From assembly GCA_050330095.1 (NCBI GenBank), contig JBHJOC010000013.1:1-64000 (forward strand): 64,000 nucleotides of DNA. The letters are read 5' to 3'. The DNA comes from JBCBWG01 sp036804185. Its GTDB lineage: Bacteria; Pseudomonadota; Alphaproteobacteria; Rhizobiales; Hyphomicrobiaceae. Below are positions 16,765 through 26,334 of the stretch, one piece after another. Made by a program: the position numbers and the translations under genes. The notes under the pieces are model-generated. The model worked only from the letters and a program-made list of their open reading frames with translations. It did not search any database and was not told the DNA's origin. The stretch's first letter is position 1; each line of letters opens with the position of its first letter.

Positions 16765-17445
16765 TCATGCCGGGACACCTGCGGCATCAACGACACCAGA
16801 GAGGGCGTTGTGCAGCAGTTTGATGCGCGCGACTTCTGCCTGCATAGATGCGCCGGCAGTCACTGGCACCTCCGCGAAATCGGCTCCACTGCGAAAGACG
16901 GCGTGTGCGAGAGCCGAATCGATGATCGGCAGCGCGAGGCAGGGAATTTCAAAGATCTCCGTCCACCAGGCGATGCGTTCGAGCCACAGCTCTTGCAGCC
17001 AGTCTGATCCTTGATCTGCGCGTTGATCATGCGAACCGTCCAACTGCCGGTCGCACGATGCGGCGGCAAAGGCGATATAGTCGGCGCCTGCTTCGCCAAG
17101 TTCCATAGCCTGATGCCGGGTCGCGTCGGGTTCAGCGCCGACGATCGCACGCTTGCCGAGAATGTCTCTAGCCTCTCCATAAACGGCGAGCGGATCGCGG
17201 CAGCGCGTCAGATGGACCCCGTCCGCTCTGACGATGCGCGCAACTGCCGCGTCATCCGTCAACAGCACCGCGACGTCCCGATCCTGGGATGCCGCGACGA
17301 GCGGCAAGACGTCTTGCGCGGTGAGCGGGCGATCCTTCTGCGGTGTGATGCGGATGCTCGCGATAGGCAGTTCACGCAGCAGTGCATCAAGCAGGTCTGC
17401 GCTGATGGAAACGTCAATGGCAAGCGTCAGGGCTGATCCGGTCAT
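16765..17445 (-). CDS. ThiE/TenI-like protein (divergent thiamine phosphate synthase family)
   Basis: A TIM-barrel protein of about 226 residues related to thiamine phosphate synthase and TenI. The family segments RADGVHLTR and GEAGADYIAFAA are kept. The N-terminal phosphate/pyrimidine-binding region is altered, and the usual C-terminal phosphate-binding glycine stretch is replaced by a Trp-rich segment (WLERIAWWTEIFEIPCLALP), so catalytic activity is uncertain. The start is unclear: 17445 fits the first beta strand best, but 17466 and 17499 are in frame and none has a good Shine-Dalgarno. thiD lies 43 kb away at 60.2 kb. Confidence 0.72.
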   Translation of the reverse strand: MTGSALTLAIDVSISADLLDALLRELPIASIRITPQKDRPLTAQDVLPLVAASQDRDVAVLLTDDAAVARIVRADGVHLTRCRDPLAVYGEARDILGKRAIVGAEPDATRHQAMELGEAGADYIAFAAASCDRQLDGSHDQRADQGSDWLQELWLERIAWWTEIFEIPCLALPIIDSALAHAVFRSGADFAEVPVTAGASMQAEVARIKLLHNALSGVVDAAGVPA

Positions 17446-17635
17446 GATCGCGCTTTCACCACACATTGGGGCAACATCGCGGCGCGGAGGCGCGGTCATT
17501 GCCAGCGGCGCACGCCAGTTGCCGAGCACTTGATCGCATCAATTGTCGCACGCAAAGGACCGGAACAGGGCCGTTGCGAACAGCGCTCCGACCACCTATA
17601 AGGCGCGCCTGCATCGAGGTCGAGCGGCCTCGCGA

Positions 17636-17710
<75 letters not shown>

Positions 17711-17729
17711 ACCCCGAACTATCCAGCCC

Positions 17730-17765
17730 GGAGACATGGGTCACAGAACGTACCCGAGACAAGGG
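17730..17765. other. Possible remnant of an insertion sequence end
   Basis: Two near-identical 11-mers, GAGACATGGGT (17731-17741) and GAGACAAGGGT about 22 bases later, flank a short spacer just after tRNA-Gln. The arrangement resembles the terminal region of some IS481/IS3-type elements, from memory only. No transposase fragment is visible in the following 230 bases. Low confidence. Confidence 0.25.
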
Positions 17766-17995
17766 TGGCACTGGCACCGGCAAAGGGTTCGCGGCTGGCT
17801 CGCGCTCGAGTAGCGCCGTTGCTCGGCAGGGCAAAGAAGCCGTTTGTGGAAAATTGGATGTCCGGGCCGAGCCGCGTTTCCGGCGAGCGCCTGGACCAAG
17901 CCTTACTGTTTTCGGTTCATCACGTGCTCAGCCTGCACACAGCAGAGTCCAGCCGAACGAGCCCCGATCAGCAGCCGCGCGCGACGTCACGTGGG

Positions 17996-18595
17996 TCAAA
18001 GGCGGGTGACGACATCACGGTTGCGCGTCACGATGTGAAGCTCTGACAGCTTCCATTCGAAGCCGACGAGGCGAAGCACGCTCACGAAATGGCGGCTCGG
18101 ATCGACACGGTCCCGGATCTCGATCGTAACGGTATCGAAGGCGACGAATTCCGCGCGCACCAGCCGGTTTGCGAAATCCCTGAGCCGCTCGCGCCAGTCG
18201 CTTGGTTCAGGCGGGGCTGGTCGCATGGCAGCGCCGACCCGGCGCACCTGTTGGCGCACCTCGACAAGCCGCGGCAACCCCTCAGGCGTTACGTAGGTTT
18301 CGATAAAGCGGTCGAGCATCGAAGCCCCGAAGAGTCGCTTCACCCGTTGCCAGAGCGTTGGAGTCACGTTGCGGCCAGCTTCTACGGCGATCGGAACGAG
18401 GTCGGCCTGCTCTTCGATCGAGCGGCGAAGGCTCGCGCGGACCGTCGTCCACTCGACTTTACGCGCGATCGTCGTCGTATCGCCGCGAAGGATCGCCTCG
18501 CGCAGAGACCATGCCGCATAGAACGGTGAGGCCGTGTAGGCGCCAACGATGGCAACAAGCAGGGCAGAGACCGACACCAGTATCCGCAGACCCAT
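17996..18595 (-). CDS. DUF2939-family membrane-anchored protein
   Basis: A 199-residue protein with one N-terminal transmembrane helix (ILVSVSALLVAIVGAYTASP) followed by a soluble region. The segment YAAWSLREAILRGDTTTIAR and the closing strands VEIRDRVDPSRHF...LVGFEWKLSELHI fit the DUF2939 family, whose function is unknown. It is probably anchored in the inner membrane facing the periplasm. It stands alone, about 210 bases from the CDGSH gene upstream. Confidence 0.75.
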   Translation of the reverse strand: MGLRILVSVSALLVAIVGAYTASPFYAAWSLREAILRGDTTTIARKVEWTTVRASLRRSIEEQADLVPIAVEAGRNVTPTLWQRVKRLFGASMLDRFIETYVTPEGLPRLVEVRQQVRRVGAAMRPAPPEPSDWRERLRDFANRLVRAEFVAFDTVTIEIRDRVDPSRHFVSVLRLVGFEWKLSELHIVTRNRDVVTRL

Positions 18596-18805
18596 CGCGC
18601 CAAGGTCCCCATAGCTTGATCATGCCTGACGCTGTCGTCATTGGTATTACTGTCAGGTGCGATTGTGGCGCTTGAACGCCGCAATCACGACTACGGGCTG
18701 GTGATATTCAGTCGGCAGCGGACAATAGCTGAACTGCACGCGACCAGAGGTTGCGCCGGGTCGTCGGCCGACCGGAAGCGGGCAACAGGGCACGGGGCGC
18801 AACGA

Positions 18806-19048
18806 CTACAGCAGATTGTGCGAACCGTCGCAGAACGGAGCGTCGTCGGTCTGTTTGCAGCCGCAAAGGTTCACGGTGCCAGTCGTCTCTGCAACGAACC
18901 GCAGTGGCTGAAGGCTCGTCGATTGATGCGCACCGTCGCAGAACGGTTGCTTTTGAGAACGCCCGCACGTGCAGAAGAAGTAGGCTTTTCCTTCCTGAAC
19001 CTCGACTTGGTACGGTCCCGTCTGAGCGGAGATCGGTTCGTCGGACAT
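18806..19048 (-). CDS. Double CDGSH iron-sulfur domain protein
   Basis: An 80-residue protein consisting of two CDGSH (mitoNEET-like) motifs. The first, FCTCGRSQKQPFCDGAH, uses C26, C28, C37 and H41; the second, LCGCKQTDDAPFCDGSH, uses C62, C64, C73 and H77. Each 3Cys-1His set should bind a [2Fe-2S] cluster with redox or cluster-transfer properties. The start is the Met at 19048, since the upstream in-frame extension is basic and unlike the family. No obvious operon partner is present. Confidence 0.9.
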   Translation of the reverse strand: MSDEPISAQTGPYQVEVQEGKAYFFCTCGRSQKQPFCDGAHQSTSLQPLRFVAETTGTVNLCGCKQTDDAPFCDGSHNLL

Positions 19049-19277
19049 CCCTTGCGCCCTTCGCGTCGGATTGGAGGCCTGATCAACGCGCCGCGGTCTG
19101 GCGTTGCCCGGGGGGCTCCGGCTCATCGTCGCGGCGACGACGGGATCAATCGGATATCAGCGGGCGTTTGTCGAGATCAGTGACGATCGGGATGTTCTCT
19201 GCGTCCCCGTCCGATGCCATTCGCTGCGTCGACCAGGAGCAGGCGCAAGACCCTGCATTTGCGCATCTGCGAACAGT

Positions 19278-19901
19278 TCAACCTGCGCGCTGCACGACGC
19301 CAAGCCTGCGGGTTGCAACATCTGGCATACCGGTTTTGCGGCCGCCGGAGCCAATGCGCTGGCGGCTCGCCGCGACCTTCATGATATTGCGGGAGATCTC
19401 GACGAGACGCTCCCCAAAGTCAGGATCAGCTGAAGCAAGGATCGCGTCGGCCTGGTTTGCTTCGAGGCGGCCCTCCGTTCCGTTCTTCAGGAACACAGCA
19501 AGGCCGAGACGCTTTTCAGCTGGAATGAGCGGGTTGTCGCCGAGACTGCCGGTCGCGCCGACAACTCTGACCGACTCCAGTTGCGACCATGCGAACGCGC
19601 GCTTGCCATGGCCTGATGAGACTTCAAGACCATGTGGATTGAGCTTAAGTTTGACGGGCTGGAATTCTTTCAGCGTCGCGACAAGCACAAACGTCGCGAG
19701 CGTGATCGTCAGCAGCAAGAACGGCATGAAGAACAATGGCAGCTCGTTCGTAAAAAACAATGCGAGACCGGCGATCATGACGGCGGCAGACAGCGGCGTG
19801 AGAACGAGCAGATAGGGGTGGCTGCGGCCTGGAATCGTGATGTCCGTCGGCGCACCTTTGCCCCCCCGTCCGGACCTGTCTGTTGTACCGATGCCGCGCA
19901 T
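19278..19901 (-). CDS. Membrane protein with PH-like C-terminal region
   Basis: A 207-residue protein with two closely spaced transmembrane helices (about 30-50 and 55-77; ALFFTNELPLFFMPFLLL) and a soluble C-terminal part with beta-rich sequence (KLKLNPHGLEVSS, WSQLESVRVVGA) that resembles the bacterial PH-like/YdbT-type fold. No family name can be given with certainty. It is divergent from fadE, separated by about 390 bases. Confidence 0.65.
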   Translation of the reverse strand: MRGIGTTDRSGRGGKGAPTDITIPGRSHPYLLVLTPLSAAVMIAGLALFFTNELPLFFMPFLLLTITLATFVLVATLKEFQPVKLKLNPHGLEVSSGHGKRAFAWSQLESVRVVGATGSLGDNPLIPAEKRLGLAVFLKNGTEGRLEANQADAILASADPDFGERLVEISRNIMKVAASRQRIGSGGRKTGMPDVATRRLGVVQRAG

Positions 19902-20290
19902 GTGTGACCGCCTCTAATTCGCGACGAGCAAGTGCTCTGCTGACAGGCAGAATTATCACAACAGATTTAAGGGGCCGTAACCGTCTGGAAATGGCGGTCA
20001 GGCATCCTACGTGCCAAGGTTAGCGAGATGTGCAGCCAACTCTGAGCCGATTGGGGCGTGAGCATGAGTACGCGCTTTCCATAGTTCGTCTGTCACCCTC
20101 TTCAGGCGCTGAAACGAACGACGGAAAGCCGATACGCGTCGGCGCGATCGGAGCTGGCGGAGCGGTTCGTGGCCACAGGCTCGGACAGTGCCGGTCGCTC
20201 ACGAGGCGAGAGCGCCTCCCAGAGGGTTGTCCGGCACCGGTCGGCTCCACGCTGGAGGGGGCCGAAGTTGACCGCAGGAGGAGCGGACCC
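19902..20290. other. Intergenic region between divergent genes
   Basis: No gene is supported here. The fadE reading frame stays open back to 20030, but that stretch lacks a ribosome binding site and looks non-coding in composition (Arg/Gly/Pro-rich with no hydrophobic core). The region should hold the promoters of the membrane protein and of fadE; I cannot name specific sites. Confidence 0.5.
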
Positions 20291-22789
20291 ATGATCGTCG
20301 CAGCCGTTCTGCTCGCCGCTATGCTCTCGGCTATCGCGATTGCGACCGCGCGGAGCCCGCTGATTGTTTGGGCTCTCTGGCTCGTGTTGTTGGGCATTGC
20401 TGTCGGAACCGATTGGACATCGCCACTTGCGCCGCCAACTGGGCTGGCGCTTGTGCTCTGGAGCTTGCCCGGCCTCGCGCTCGCCGTGGTCTCGATCCCG
20501 GCCTTGCGGCGCACCTTCATCGTGGCACCGGCGTTCCGGGCGGTAAAACGCGTGCTTCCCCGCGTGTCGGAGACCGAGCAGGCGGCACTGGAGGCCGGCA
20601 CGGTTGGATTTGATGCACAGTTCTTCAGTGGCCGGCCCGACTGGTCTCAACTGGCCGAGGTGCCACCGATCGTTCTCACCGATGCGGAGCGCGCCTTCCT
20701 GGACGGGCCGACCGAGCAACTGTGTGCGATGATTGACGATTGGGCTATTCGTCACGGCCTGCGCGATATTCCAGAGCCCATCTGGGATTTCGTGAAGCGC
20801 CACGGGTTTCTCGGCATGCTGATCTCGAAGGAGCACGGCGGCCTCGGCTTTTCCGCGCAGGCTCAATCCTTGATCCTCGGTAAGATCGCATCGCGCTCGC
20901 CGGACGTGTCGACGATCGTGATGGTTCCGAATTCGCTCGGTCCTGGCGAGTTGATCGAGAAATATGGGACCACCGAGCAAAAGCATGTCTATCTGCCGCG
21001 GTTGGCGCGGGGCGACGAGATACCTTGCTTTGCGCTGACCGGGCCGCGCTCGGGGTCCGACGCCGCCACGATGCGCGACATCGGAACCGTTGCCTGGGGC
21101 GAGCATGAGGGCGAGCGCGTCCTCGGCATCCGGTTGACGTGGCGCAAGCGCTACATAACCCTTGGCCCGAAGGCGACCTTGCTCGGCCTCGCCTTCGACC
21201 TTTTCGATCCGGATCAGCACCTAGGCCTCGGTGAGCACGTTGGTGTCACAGTGGCCCTGATCCCAGCGACACACCCTGGCGTCGAGATCGGCCGACGGCA
21301 CTTGCCGTGTGGAGCCGCGTTCCCGAATGGTCCCAATGCGGGGACAGACGTTTTCATTCCGATTTCGTTCGTCGTCGGTGGCGCTGAGCGCTGCGGTCAG
21401 GGCTGGCGCATGTTGATGGAGTGCCTTGCGGCCGGTCGCGCGATCTCGCTGCCAGCGTCCGCAGCGGCCGGCGCGAAGGCGATGCTCAGGTTCACGAGCG
21501 CCTATGCCGGTGTGCGCAAGCAGTTCGGCATTCCAATCGCGCGTATGCGCGGCATCGAGGAGCCGCTCGCGCGCATGGTCGAGATTGCCTACACCAATGA
21601 GGCAGCCCGCGCAGTGACCGCAGCGATGGTCAGCAGAGGAGAGCGGCCCGCCGTCATCTCCGCGCTGATGAAATATCAAACTACGGAGCGCCTGCGTCAG
21701 GCAGTCAACGACGCCATGGACATCCATGGCGGGCGTGCCATCTGCGATGGCCCCTCCAACTATCTGCAATCGGCCTATCAGATGGTGCCCGTCGGCATCA
21801 CGGTCGAGGGGGCGAATGTCCTGACGCGGTCCTTGATCACCTTCGCGCAGGGCGCACTGCGGTCCCACCCCTACCTTTACGAGGAGATCCGCGCCGCTCG
21901 TGATCCCGATCCGAAAGCCGGGCTCGAGCGCTTCGAGCGCCTATTCCTCGATCACGTTTCGTTTTCAGTCTCAAACCTCTTCGGGTCGCTTTGGCACAAC
22001 CTGACCGGAGGCATCTTCGCCGGTGCGCCTGCGGCCTGCCAGGATACGCGGCTGCTCTATAAGCAGCTTTCCCGATCGAGCCGCAATTTCGCCCTGGTCG
22101 CAGACACCAGCGTGGCGCTGATCGGGGGAGGGCTCAAGACGGAACAGCGCATCACGGGCCGCCTCGCCGATGCGCTATCAGAACTCTACATTCTCGCCTG
22201 CGTGCTCAAGCGCTACGAGGATGACGGGCGTCCAGAAGCCGACCGCGCGATCGTTGCCATGGTATTTGCCAACGGCCTCAGTCGCTTCGAGCATGCTCTG
22301 ACGGGTGCGATCGCGAATTTCCCGATTGCGCCAATGCGCCCTGTTCTCAGGTGGGTCGTGTTCCCGTTCGGCCGTCACTACCATCCAGCGCCGGACCATG
22401 TCGCACGCGATGTCGTGCGGGCGGCGGTCACCCCTGGCGCTGTGCGCGACCGGCTGACGCGAGATGTCTACGTCTCGCAGGACATCAACGATCCGACCGG
22501 GCTGCTCGAAATCGCCCTGAAAGCCACCCTCGCGGCTGGCGACATTGAAAAGCGCCTCGACCATGCCGTTCGGGCGGGCACCATTCGGCGCTATCACGGG
22601 ATCGATTGGTTCGCAGACGCAGTGGCAACCGGAGTAATAACGCCTGACGAGGCGACGCAACTCCGTGAACTCGAGGCGCTGACCGACCGAGTGATCGCAG
22701 TCGATGACTTCGACCCTTCAACCGTCGCAAGACGTGCTGCGCGGTCGTCTGAGCTTCATGGAACGGCTGTTCGCACGGCGGCAGAATAG
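20291..22789 (+). CDS. fadE: Acyl-CoA dehydrogenase, FadE type
   Basis: An 832-residue FadE-like acyl-CoA dehydrogenase, close to the ~815 residues of E. coli FadE. It catalyses the first oxidation of fatty acyl-CoA. The N-terminus has two to three membrane helices (AVLLAAMLSAIAIA, PLIVWALWLVLLGIAV) as in FadE; the dehydrogenase core follows with FGMLISKEHGGLGFSAQAQS-like, FALTGPRSGSDAA and GGRAICDGPSNYL elements, and then the long FadE-specific C-terminal extension. ATG 20291 is chosen because AGGAGGAG (20275-20282) lies 8-9 bases before it. It is the first gene of a fatty-acid oxidation operon. Confidence 0.95.
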   Translation: MIVAAVLLAAMLSAIAIATARSPLIVWALWLVLLGIAVGTDWTSPLAPPTGLALVLWSLPGLALAVVSIPALRRTFIVAPAFRAVKRVLPRVSETEQAALEAGTVGFDAQFFSGRPDWSQLAEVPPIVLTDAERAFLDGPTEQLCAMIDDWAIRHGLRDIPEPIWDFVKRHGFLGMLISKEHGGLGFSAQAQSLILGKIASRSPDVSTIVMVPNSLGPGELIEKYGTTEQKHVYLPRLARGDEIPCFALTGPRSGSDAATMRDIGTVAWGEHEGERVLGIRLTWRKRYITLGPKATLLGLAFDLFDPDQHLGLGEHVGVTVALIPATHPGVEIGRRHLPCGAAFPNGPNAGTDVFIPISFVVGGAERCGQGWRMLMECLAAGRAISLPASAAAGAKAMLRFTSAYAGVRKQFGIPIARMRGIEEPLARMVEIAYTNEAARAVTAAMVSRGERPAVISALMKYQTTERLRQAVNDAMDIHGGRAICDGPSNYLQSAYQMVPVGITVEGANVLTRSLITFAQGALRSHPYLYEEIRAARDPDPKAGLERFERLFLDHVSFSVSNLFGSLWHNLTGGIFAGAPAACQDTRLLYKQLSRSSRNFALVADTSVALIGGGLKTEQRITGRLADALSELYILACVLKRYEDDGRPEADRAIVAMVFANGLSRFEHALTGAIANFPIAPMRPVLRWVVFPFGRHYHPAPDHVARDVVRAAVTPGAVRDRLTRDVYVSQDINDPTGLLEIALKATLAAGDIEKRLDHAVRAGTIRRYHGIDWFADAVATGVITPDEATQLRELEALTDRVIAVDDFDPSTVARRAARSSELHGTAVRTAAE

Positions 22790-22834
22790 AGGGCGGGGCT
22801 GATGCGCCAGGCCCCGGAACGAGGAGACGATGCA

Positions 22835-24880
22835 ATGTCACAGGCCTCGACCGAAGACGCAAAGCGCGCCGCTGCTGGCCACGTGCTTTTGCCCGATCTT
22901 GCCGACTGGACTTTGCGCATCGACCGCGAACGGATCGCCTGGGCGACGTTTGACCGCGCCGCCAGAAGTGCAAACGCACTCGGGCGCCGGCCGCTCGAAG
23001 AGCTTGGTCGCATCATCGCGGCTGTCGAGGCCGGTGCCCGCGATGGCACGATCATCGGGCTTGCTCTGCTCGGCGGCAAGCCGAAGAGCTTTATTGTCGG
23101 CGCCGACATCAACGAGTTCGAGACCTTCGCGACCGAAGACGAGGTCATCGCGGCGGTTCGTCCCGTCAACGCGCTGCTCGACCGGATTGAGCAGATGCCG
23201 GTGCCGGCGGTCGTTGCCTTTCACGGAGCCTGTGTCGGCGGCGGTCTCGAACTGGCCTTGGCGTGCCATTATCGGATCGCAACACGCCATGAATCGACGC
23301 GCGTCGGTTTTCCGGAGGTGAAGCTCGGGCTTTTTCCAGGGTTCAACGGGACCGCTCGGGCGATTCGTCAGGTCGGTCCCGTCGCGGCCATGGAACACAT
23401 GCTGACGGGGCGTCTGATTAGGGCTTCGACGGCCAAAGCGCTTGGTTATGTCGATAGGCTGGTCGCGTCCCCAGTGGAGCTGCGCTGGGCGGCGCGCAAG
23501 GCGATCCTGGCGCGCGCCAGGTCGAAACCAGCTGGCTTCGTCAAGTCGCTCATGGCCAAATCACCGCTAAGGGGGCAGATCGCGAACAGGATGCGCGCTG
23601 AGACCCGCAAGAAAGTCCGCGAGGAACATTATCCAGCGCCGTTCCGCCTGATCGACCTGTTTGAGCAACACGGTGGCGACATTGCCCGATTGAAGCGCGA
23701 AGAGAGCGTGGCGTTCGCGCCGTTGATGGTGGGGGATACGTCGCGCAACCTGCGCCGGGTCTTCAAGCTGTCGGAGCAGCTCAAGGCGCAAGCACCCCGG
23801 GATCTGGCGTTCCGCCCGCTGCGCGTGCACGTGATCGGTGCCGGCACCATGGGTGCCGACATCGCCGGAGCCGCGGTCGCATCCGGCATGCTCGCGACCG
23901 TACAGGACCTGTCGGCCGAGCAGATTGAGCGTGGGATTGCCGCCCAGGAAAAAACGCTCAAGCGGAAGTTTCGCTCCAGGATTGAGCTCGAAGCGGCCAA
24001 GGCGCGGCTCATTGCAGACCAGGCAGGATCCCATCTGCGCCGTGCTGACGTCGTGATCGAGGCAATTGTCGAAAACGTCGACATCAAGCGGCGTCTGTTC
24101 GCGGATATCGAAGCACGACTGAAGCCCGGCGCCGTAATCGCAACCAATACCTCATCGATCATGATCGAGGATATTGCAGGTGCGATGGCCGACCCGAGCA
24201 GGCTCGTTGGAATCCACTTCTTCAACCCTGTCGCTCAAATGCCTCTCGTCGAGGTGATTCACGGCCGTTCGACACAGAAGCACGAGATCGACAAGGCGTG
24301 CGCGTTCGTCACCGCGCTTGGGAAGTTTCCCTTGATCGTGGCGTCCTCGCCGGGCTTCCTCGTCAATTATGTGCTTGCCCCCTACATGTTCGACGCGATG
24401 CAGCGCGTGGGCCGCGGCACGCAGAAAGAGCGCATCGACGCTGCGGCCAAGGCGTTCGGGATGCCGATGGGGCCGATCGAGCTTGCCGATACCGTTGGCC
24501 TCGACGTCTGTCTCAATGTCTCAAAGGTGCTGGGCGCGCGCGAAGCCGACACGGCCCGACTGGCCGAGATGGTCACGTCTGGCAAGCTCGGCAAGAAGAG
24601 TGGCGAGGGCTTCTACAGGTGGTCTGACGGCAAGCCGCAAACGGAGGCGCTTGCAGATGAGACCGACCTTGAGGCGCTCGGTCGCGAGCTCGTTGGCCCC
24701 CTGATCGATGCCTGCGAGACCTGCCTGACAGAGGGTCGTGTCGCCTCAGCTGATCTCGTCGACGCCGGCGTCATCTTCGGAACAGGCTTTGCCCCGTTCC
24801 GCGGCGGGCCGCTGCACTTTCGCGAAATGACCTCAGGTGCGGCCGCGGCCGACCCCATCCAGGCTGCAGCAGCGGAGTGA
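22835..24880 (+). CDS. fadJ: Fatty-acid oxidation complex alpha subunit (enoyl-CoA hydratase / 3-hydroxyacyl-CoA dehydrogenase)
   Basis: A 681-residue bifunctional protein. The N-terminal crotonase domain (about 1-260) has the oxyanion motif SFIVGADINEFE and the GACVGGGLELALACHYRIA loop. The NAD-binding domain starts at about residue 325 with VHVIGAGTMGADIAG, and the dehydrogenase C-terminal part contains VGIHFFNPVAQMPLVE and SPGFLVNYVLAPYM. It carries out steps two and three of beta-oxidation. ATG 22835 follows GAGGAG (22821-22826); an upstream in-frame start is less likely. It follows fadE by 45 bases. Confidence 0.95.
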   Translation: MSQASTEDAKRAAAGHVLLPDLADWTLRIDRERIAWATFDRAARSANALGRRPLEELGRIIAAVEAGARDGTIIGLALLGGKPKSFIVGADINEFETFATEDEVIAAVRPVNALLDRIEQMPVPAVVAFHGACVGGGLELALACHYRIATRHESTRVGFPEVKLGLFPGFNGTARAIRQVGPVAAMEHMLTGRLIRASTAKALGYVDRLVASPVELRWAARKAILARARSKPAGFVKSLMAKSPLRGQIANRMRAETRKKVREEHYPAPFRLIDLFEQHGGDIARLKREESVAFAPLMVGDTSRNLRRVFKLSEQLKAQAPRDLAFRPLRVHVIGAGTMGADIAGAAVASGMLATVQDLSAEQIERGIAAQEKTLKRKFRSRIELEAAKARLIADQAGSHLRRADVVIEAIVENVDIKRRLFADIEARLKPGAVIATNTSSIMIEDIAGAMADPSRLVGIHFFNPVAQMPLVEVIHGRSTQKHEIDKACAFVTALGKFPLIVASSPGFLVNYVLAPYMFDAMQRVGRGTQKERIDAAAKAFGMPMGPIELADTVGLDVCLNVSKVLGAREADTARLAEMVTSGKLGKKSGEGFYRWSDGKPQTEALADETDLEALGRELVGPLIDACETCLTEGRVASADLVDAGVIFGTGFAPFRGGPLHFREMTSGAAAADPIQAAAAE

Positions 24881-24943
24881 GCTGGTCATAACAGCGATGT
24901 GCAACTCTCGAGTATCCAGCGTCAACCTTGGGGACTGGAAGAG

Positions 24944-25009
24944 ATGACCCTGATCGATCCGTTTTCCAATCGCATTCGCTTTTGTAAGCTGACTTCGGAG
25001 ACCGCATAA
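24944..25009 (+). CDS. 21-residue leader ORF overlapping the fadI start
   Basis: ATG 24944 opens a 21-codon frame (begins MTLIDPF, contains RIRFC) whose TAA shares a base with the fadI ATG (TAATG at 25007-25011). A purine-rich GGAAGAG lies just before it. The overlap suggests translational coupling. It could equally be chance, since fadI has its own GGAG at 24997-25000. Confidence 0.4.
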   Translation: MTLIDPFSNRIRFCKLTSETA

Positions 25010-26298
25010 TGGTTGCTTCTTTGCCCTCGCGGATCGCGATCGTGGGAGGTTTGCGCATTCCGTTCTGCCGCTCGCACACGGCTTATGCGGATCGGACGAA
25101 CCTCGAGATGATGACGGCCGTCATCGACGCGACTGCAGAGCGGTACGGGTTGCAGGGTGCCCACATCGACGAGGTCGTCGGCGGCGCCGTCGTCACACAC
25201 TCGAAGGATTGGAACTTGGCGCGCGAGGCGGTGATCGGATCGCGGCTTGCGCCCTCGACACCGGGGATCACGCTGATTGAGGCCTGCGGCACGAGCTTGC
25301 AGGCGGCGTTCGGGATCGGGGCTAAGATTGCGATCGGGCAGATCTCCTCTGGCATCGCCGTTGGCAGCGATACGACATCCGATGCACCGATCGTGTTCTC
25401 GCGCCGCTTCTCGAAGCGGCTCGTCGAGATGTCACAAAAGAAGTCGACCTGGGACAAGGTCAAGGTTTTCCAGGGACTTTCGCCATCCGAACTTGCCCCG
25501 CAACCGCCCATGACAAGTGAACCGCGAACCGGCCTGTCGATGGGTCAGCACTGCGAATTGATGGCTAAGCACTGGGGCATCTCGCGCGCGGCCCAGGACG
25601 ACCTTGCTTTCGAAAGTCACCGCAAAGCCGCCGAGGCTTACGCGAGCGGCTTCATGGACGATCTTGTCGTCCCGTTTGGCGGGGTGTTCCAGGACAACAC
25701 CGTGCGGCCCGACATTGCGCGCGACAAACTCGCCAGTCTCAAGACGGTGTTCGACAAATCGGCCGACGGAACGCTGACTGCGGCCAATTCGACGCCGCTG
25801 ACCGACGGCGCGGCTGCGGTGCTGCTGGCATCGGAAGATTGGGCACTGCGAAAGGGGCTCGCACCACAGGCGTTTCTGACACACTTCGAGACGGCAGCGA
25901 ACGACTATGTCGGCGGCGACGGGCTGCTGATGGCGCCGACCATCGCGGTCGCGCGCATGCTCAGGCGGGCCGGACTGACGCTGCAGGATTTCGACTACTA
26001 CGAGATCCACGAGGCGTTCGCCGCACAGGTGCTGGCGACGCTCGCAGCGTGGGAGGATGGCGACTATTGCCGTTCGAAGCTCGGCTGGGATGGGCCCCTT
26101 GGTCAGCTCGACCGCGCCAAGCTCAACGTCAAGGGGTCATCGATCGCGTTTGGCCATCCCTTTGCCGCGACTGGTGCGCGGATTACAGCGAAGGCGGCCA
26201 AGCTCGTTTCCGGGGGAGGCCGTTGCCTGATTTCGATCTGTACCGCAGGTGGAATGGGTGTTGCCGCGATCGTCGAGGGGCGTGGAGCCGCGGTGTAA
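25009..26298 (+). CDS. fadI: Acetyl-CoA C-acyltransferase (3-ketoacyl-CoA thiolase), FadI type
   Basis: A 429-residue thiolase that cleaves 3-ketoacyl-CoA to acetyl-CoA and a shortened acyl-CoA. The nucleophile lies in LIEACGTSLQAAFG (Cys near residue 94). The other active-site elements are YYEIHEAFAAQ, GSSIAFGHPFAATGAR and the second cysteine in SICTAGGMG. A loop of about 30 residues after residue 130 (RRFSKRLVEMSQKKSTW) is typical of the FadI branch. It completes the fadE-fadJ-fadI operon. Confidence 0.95.
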   Translation: MVASLPSRIAIVGGLRIPFCRSHTAYADRTNLEMMTAVIDATAERYGLQGAHIDEVVGGAVVTHSKDWNLAREAVIGSRLAPSTPGITLIEACGTSLQAAFGIGAKIAIGQISSGIAVGSDTTSDAPIVFSRRFSKRLVEMSQKKSTWDKVKVFQGLSPSELAPQPPMTSEPRTGLSMGQHCELMAKHWGISRAAQDDLAFESHRKAAEAYASGFMDDLVVPFGGVFQDNTVRPDIARDKLASLKTVFDKSADGTLTAANSTPLTDGAAAVLLASEDWALRKGLAPQAFLTHFETAANDYVGGDGLLMAPTIAVARMLRRAGLTLQDFDYYEIHEAFAAQVLATLAAWEDGDYCRSKLGWDGPLGQLDRAKLNVKGSSIAFGHPFAATGARITAKAAKLVSGGGRCLISICTAGGMGVAAIVEGRGAAV

Positions 26299-26334
26299 GG
26301 ATCACGAGTGCCGGGCTGGTAGGTCAGGCGCGTG

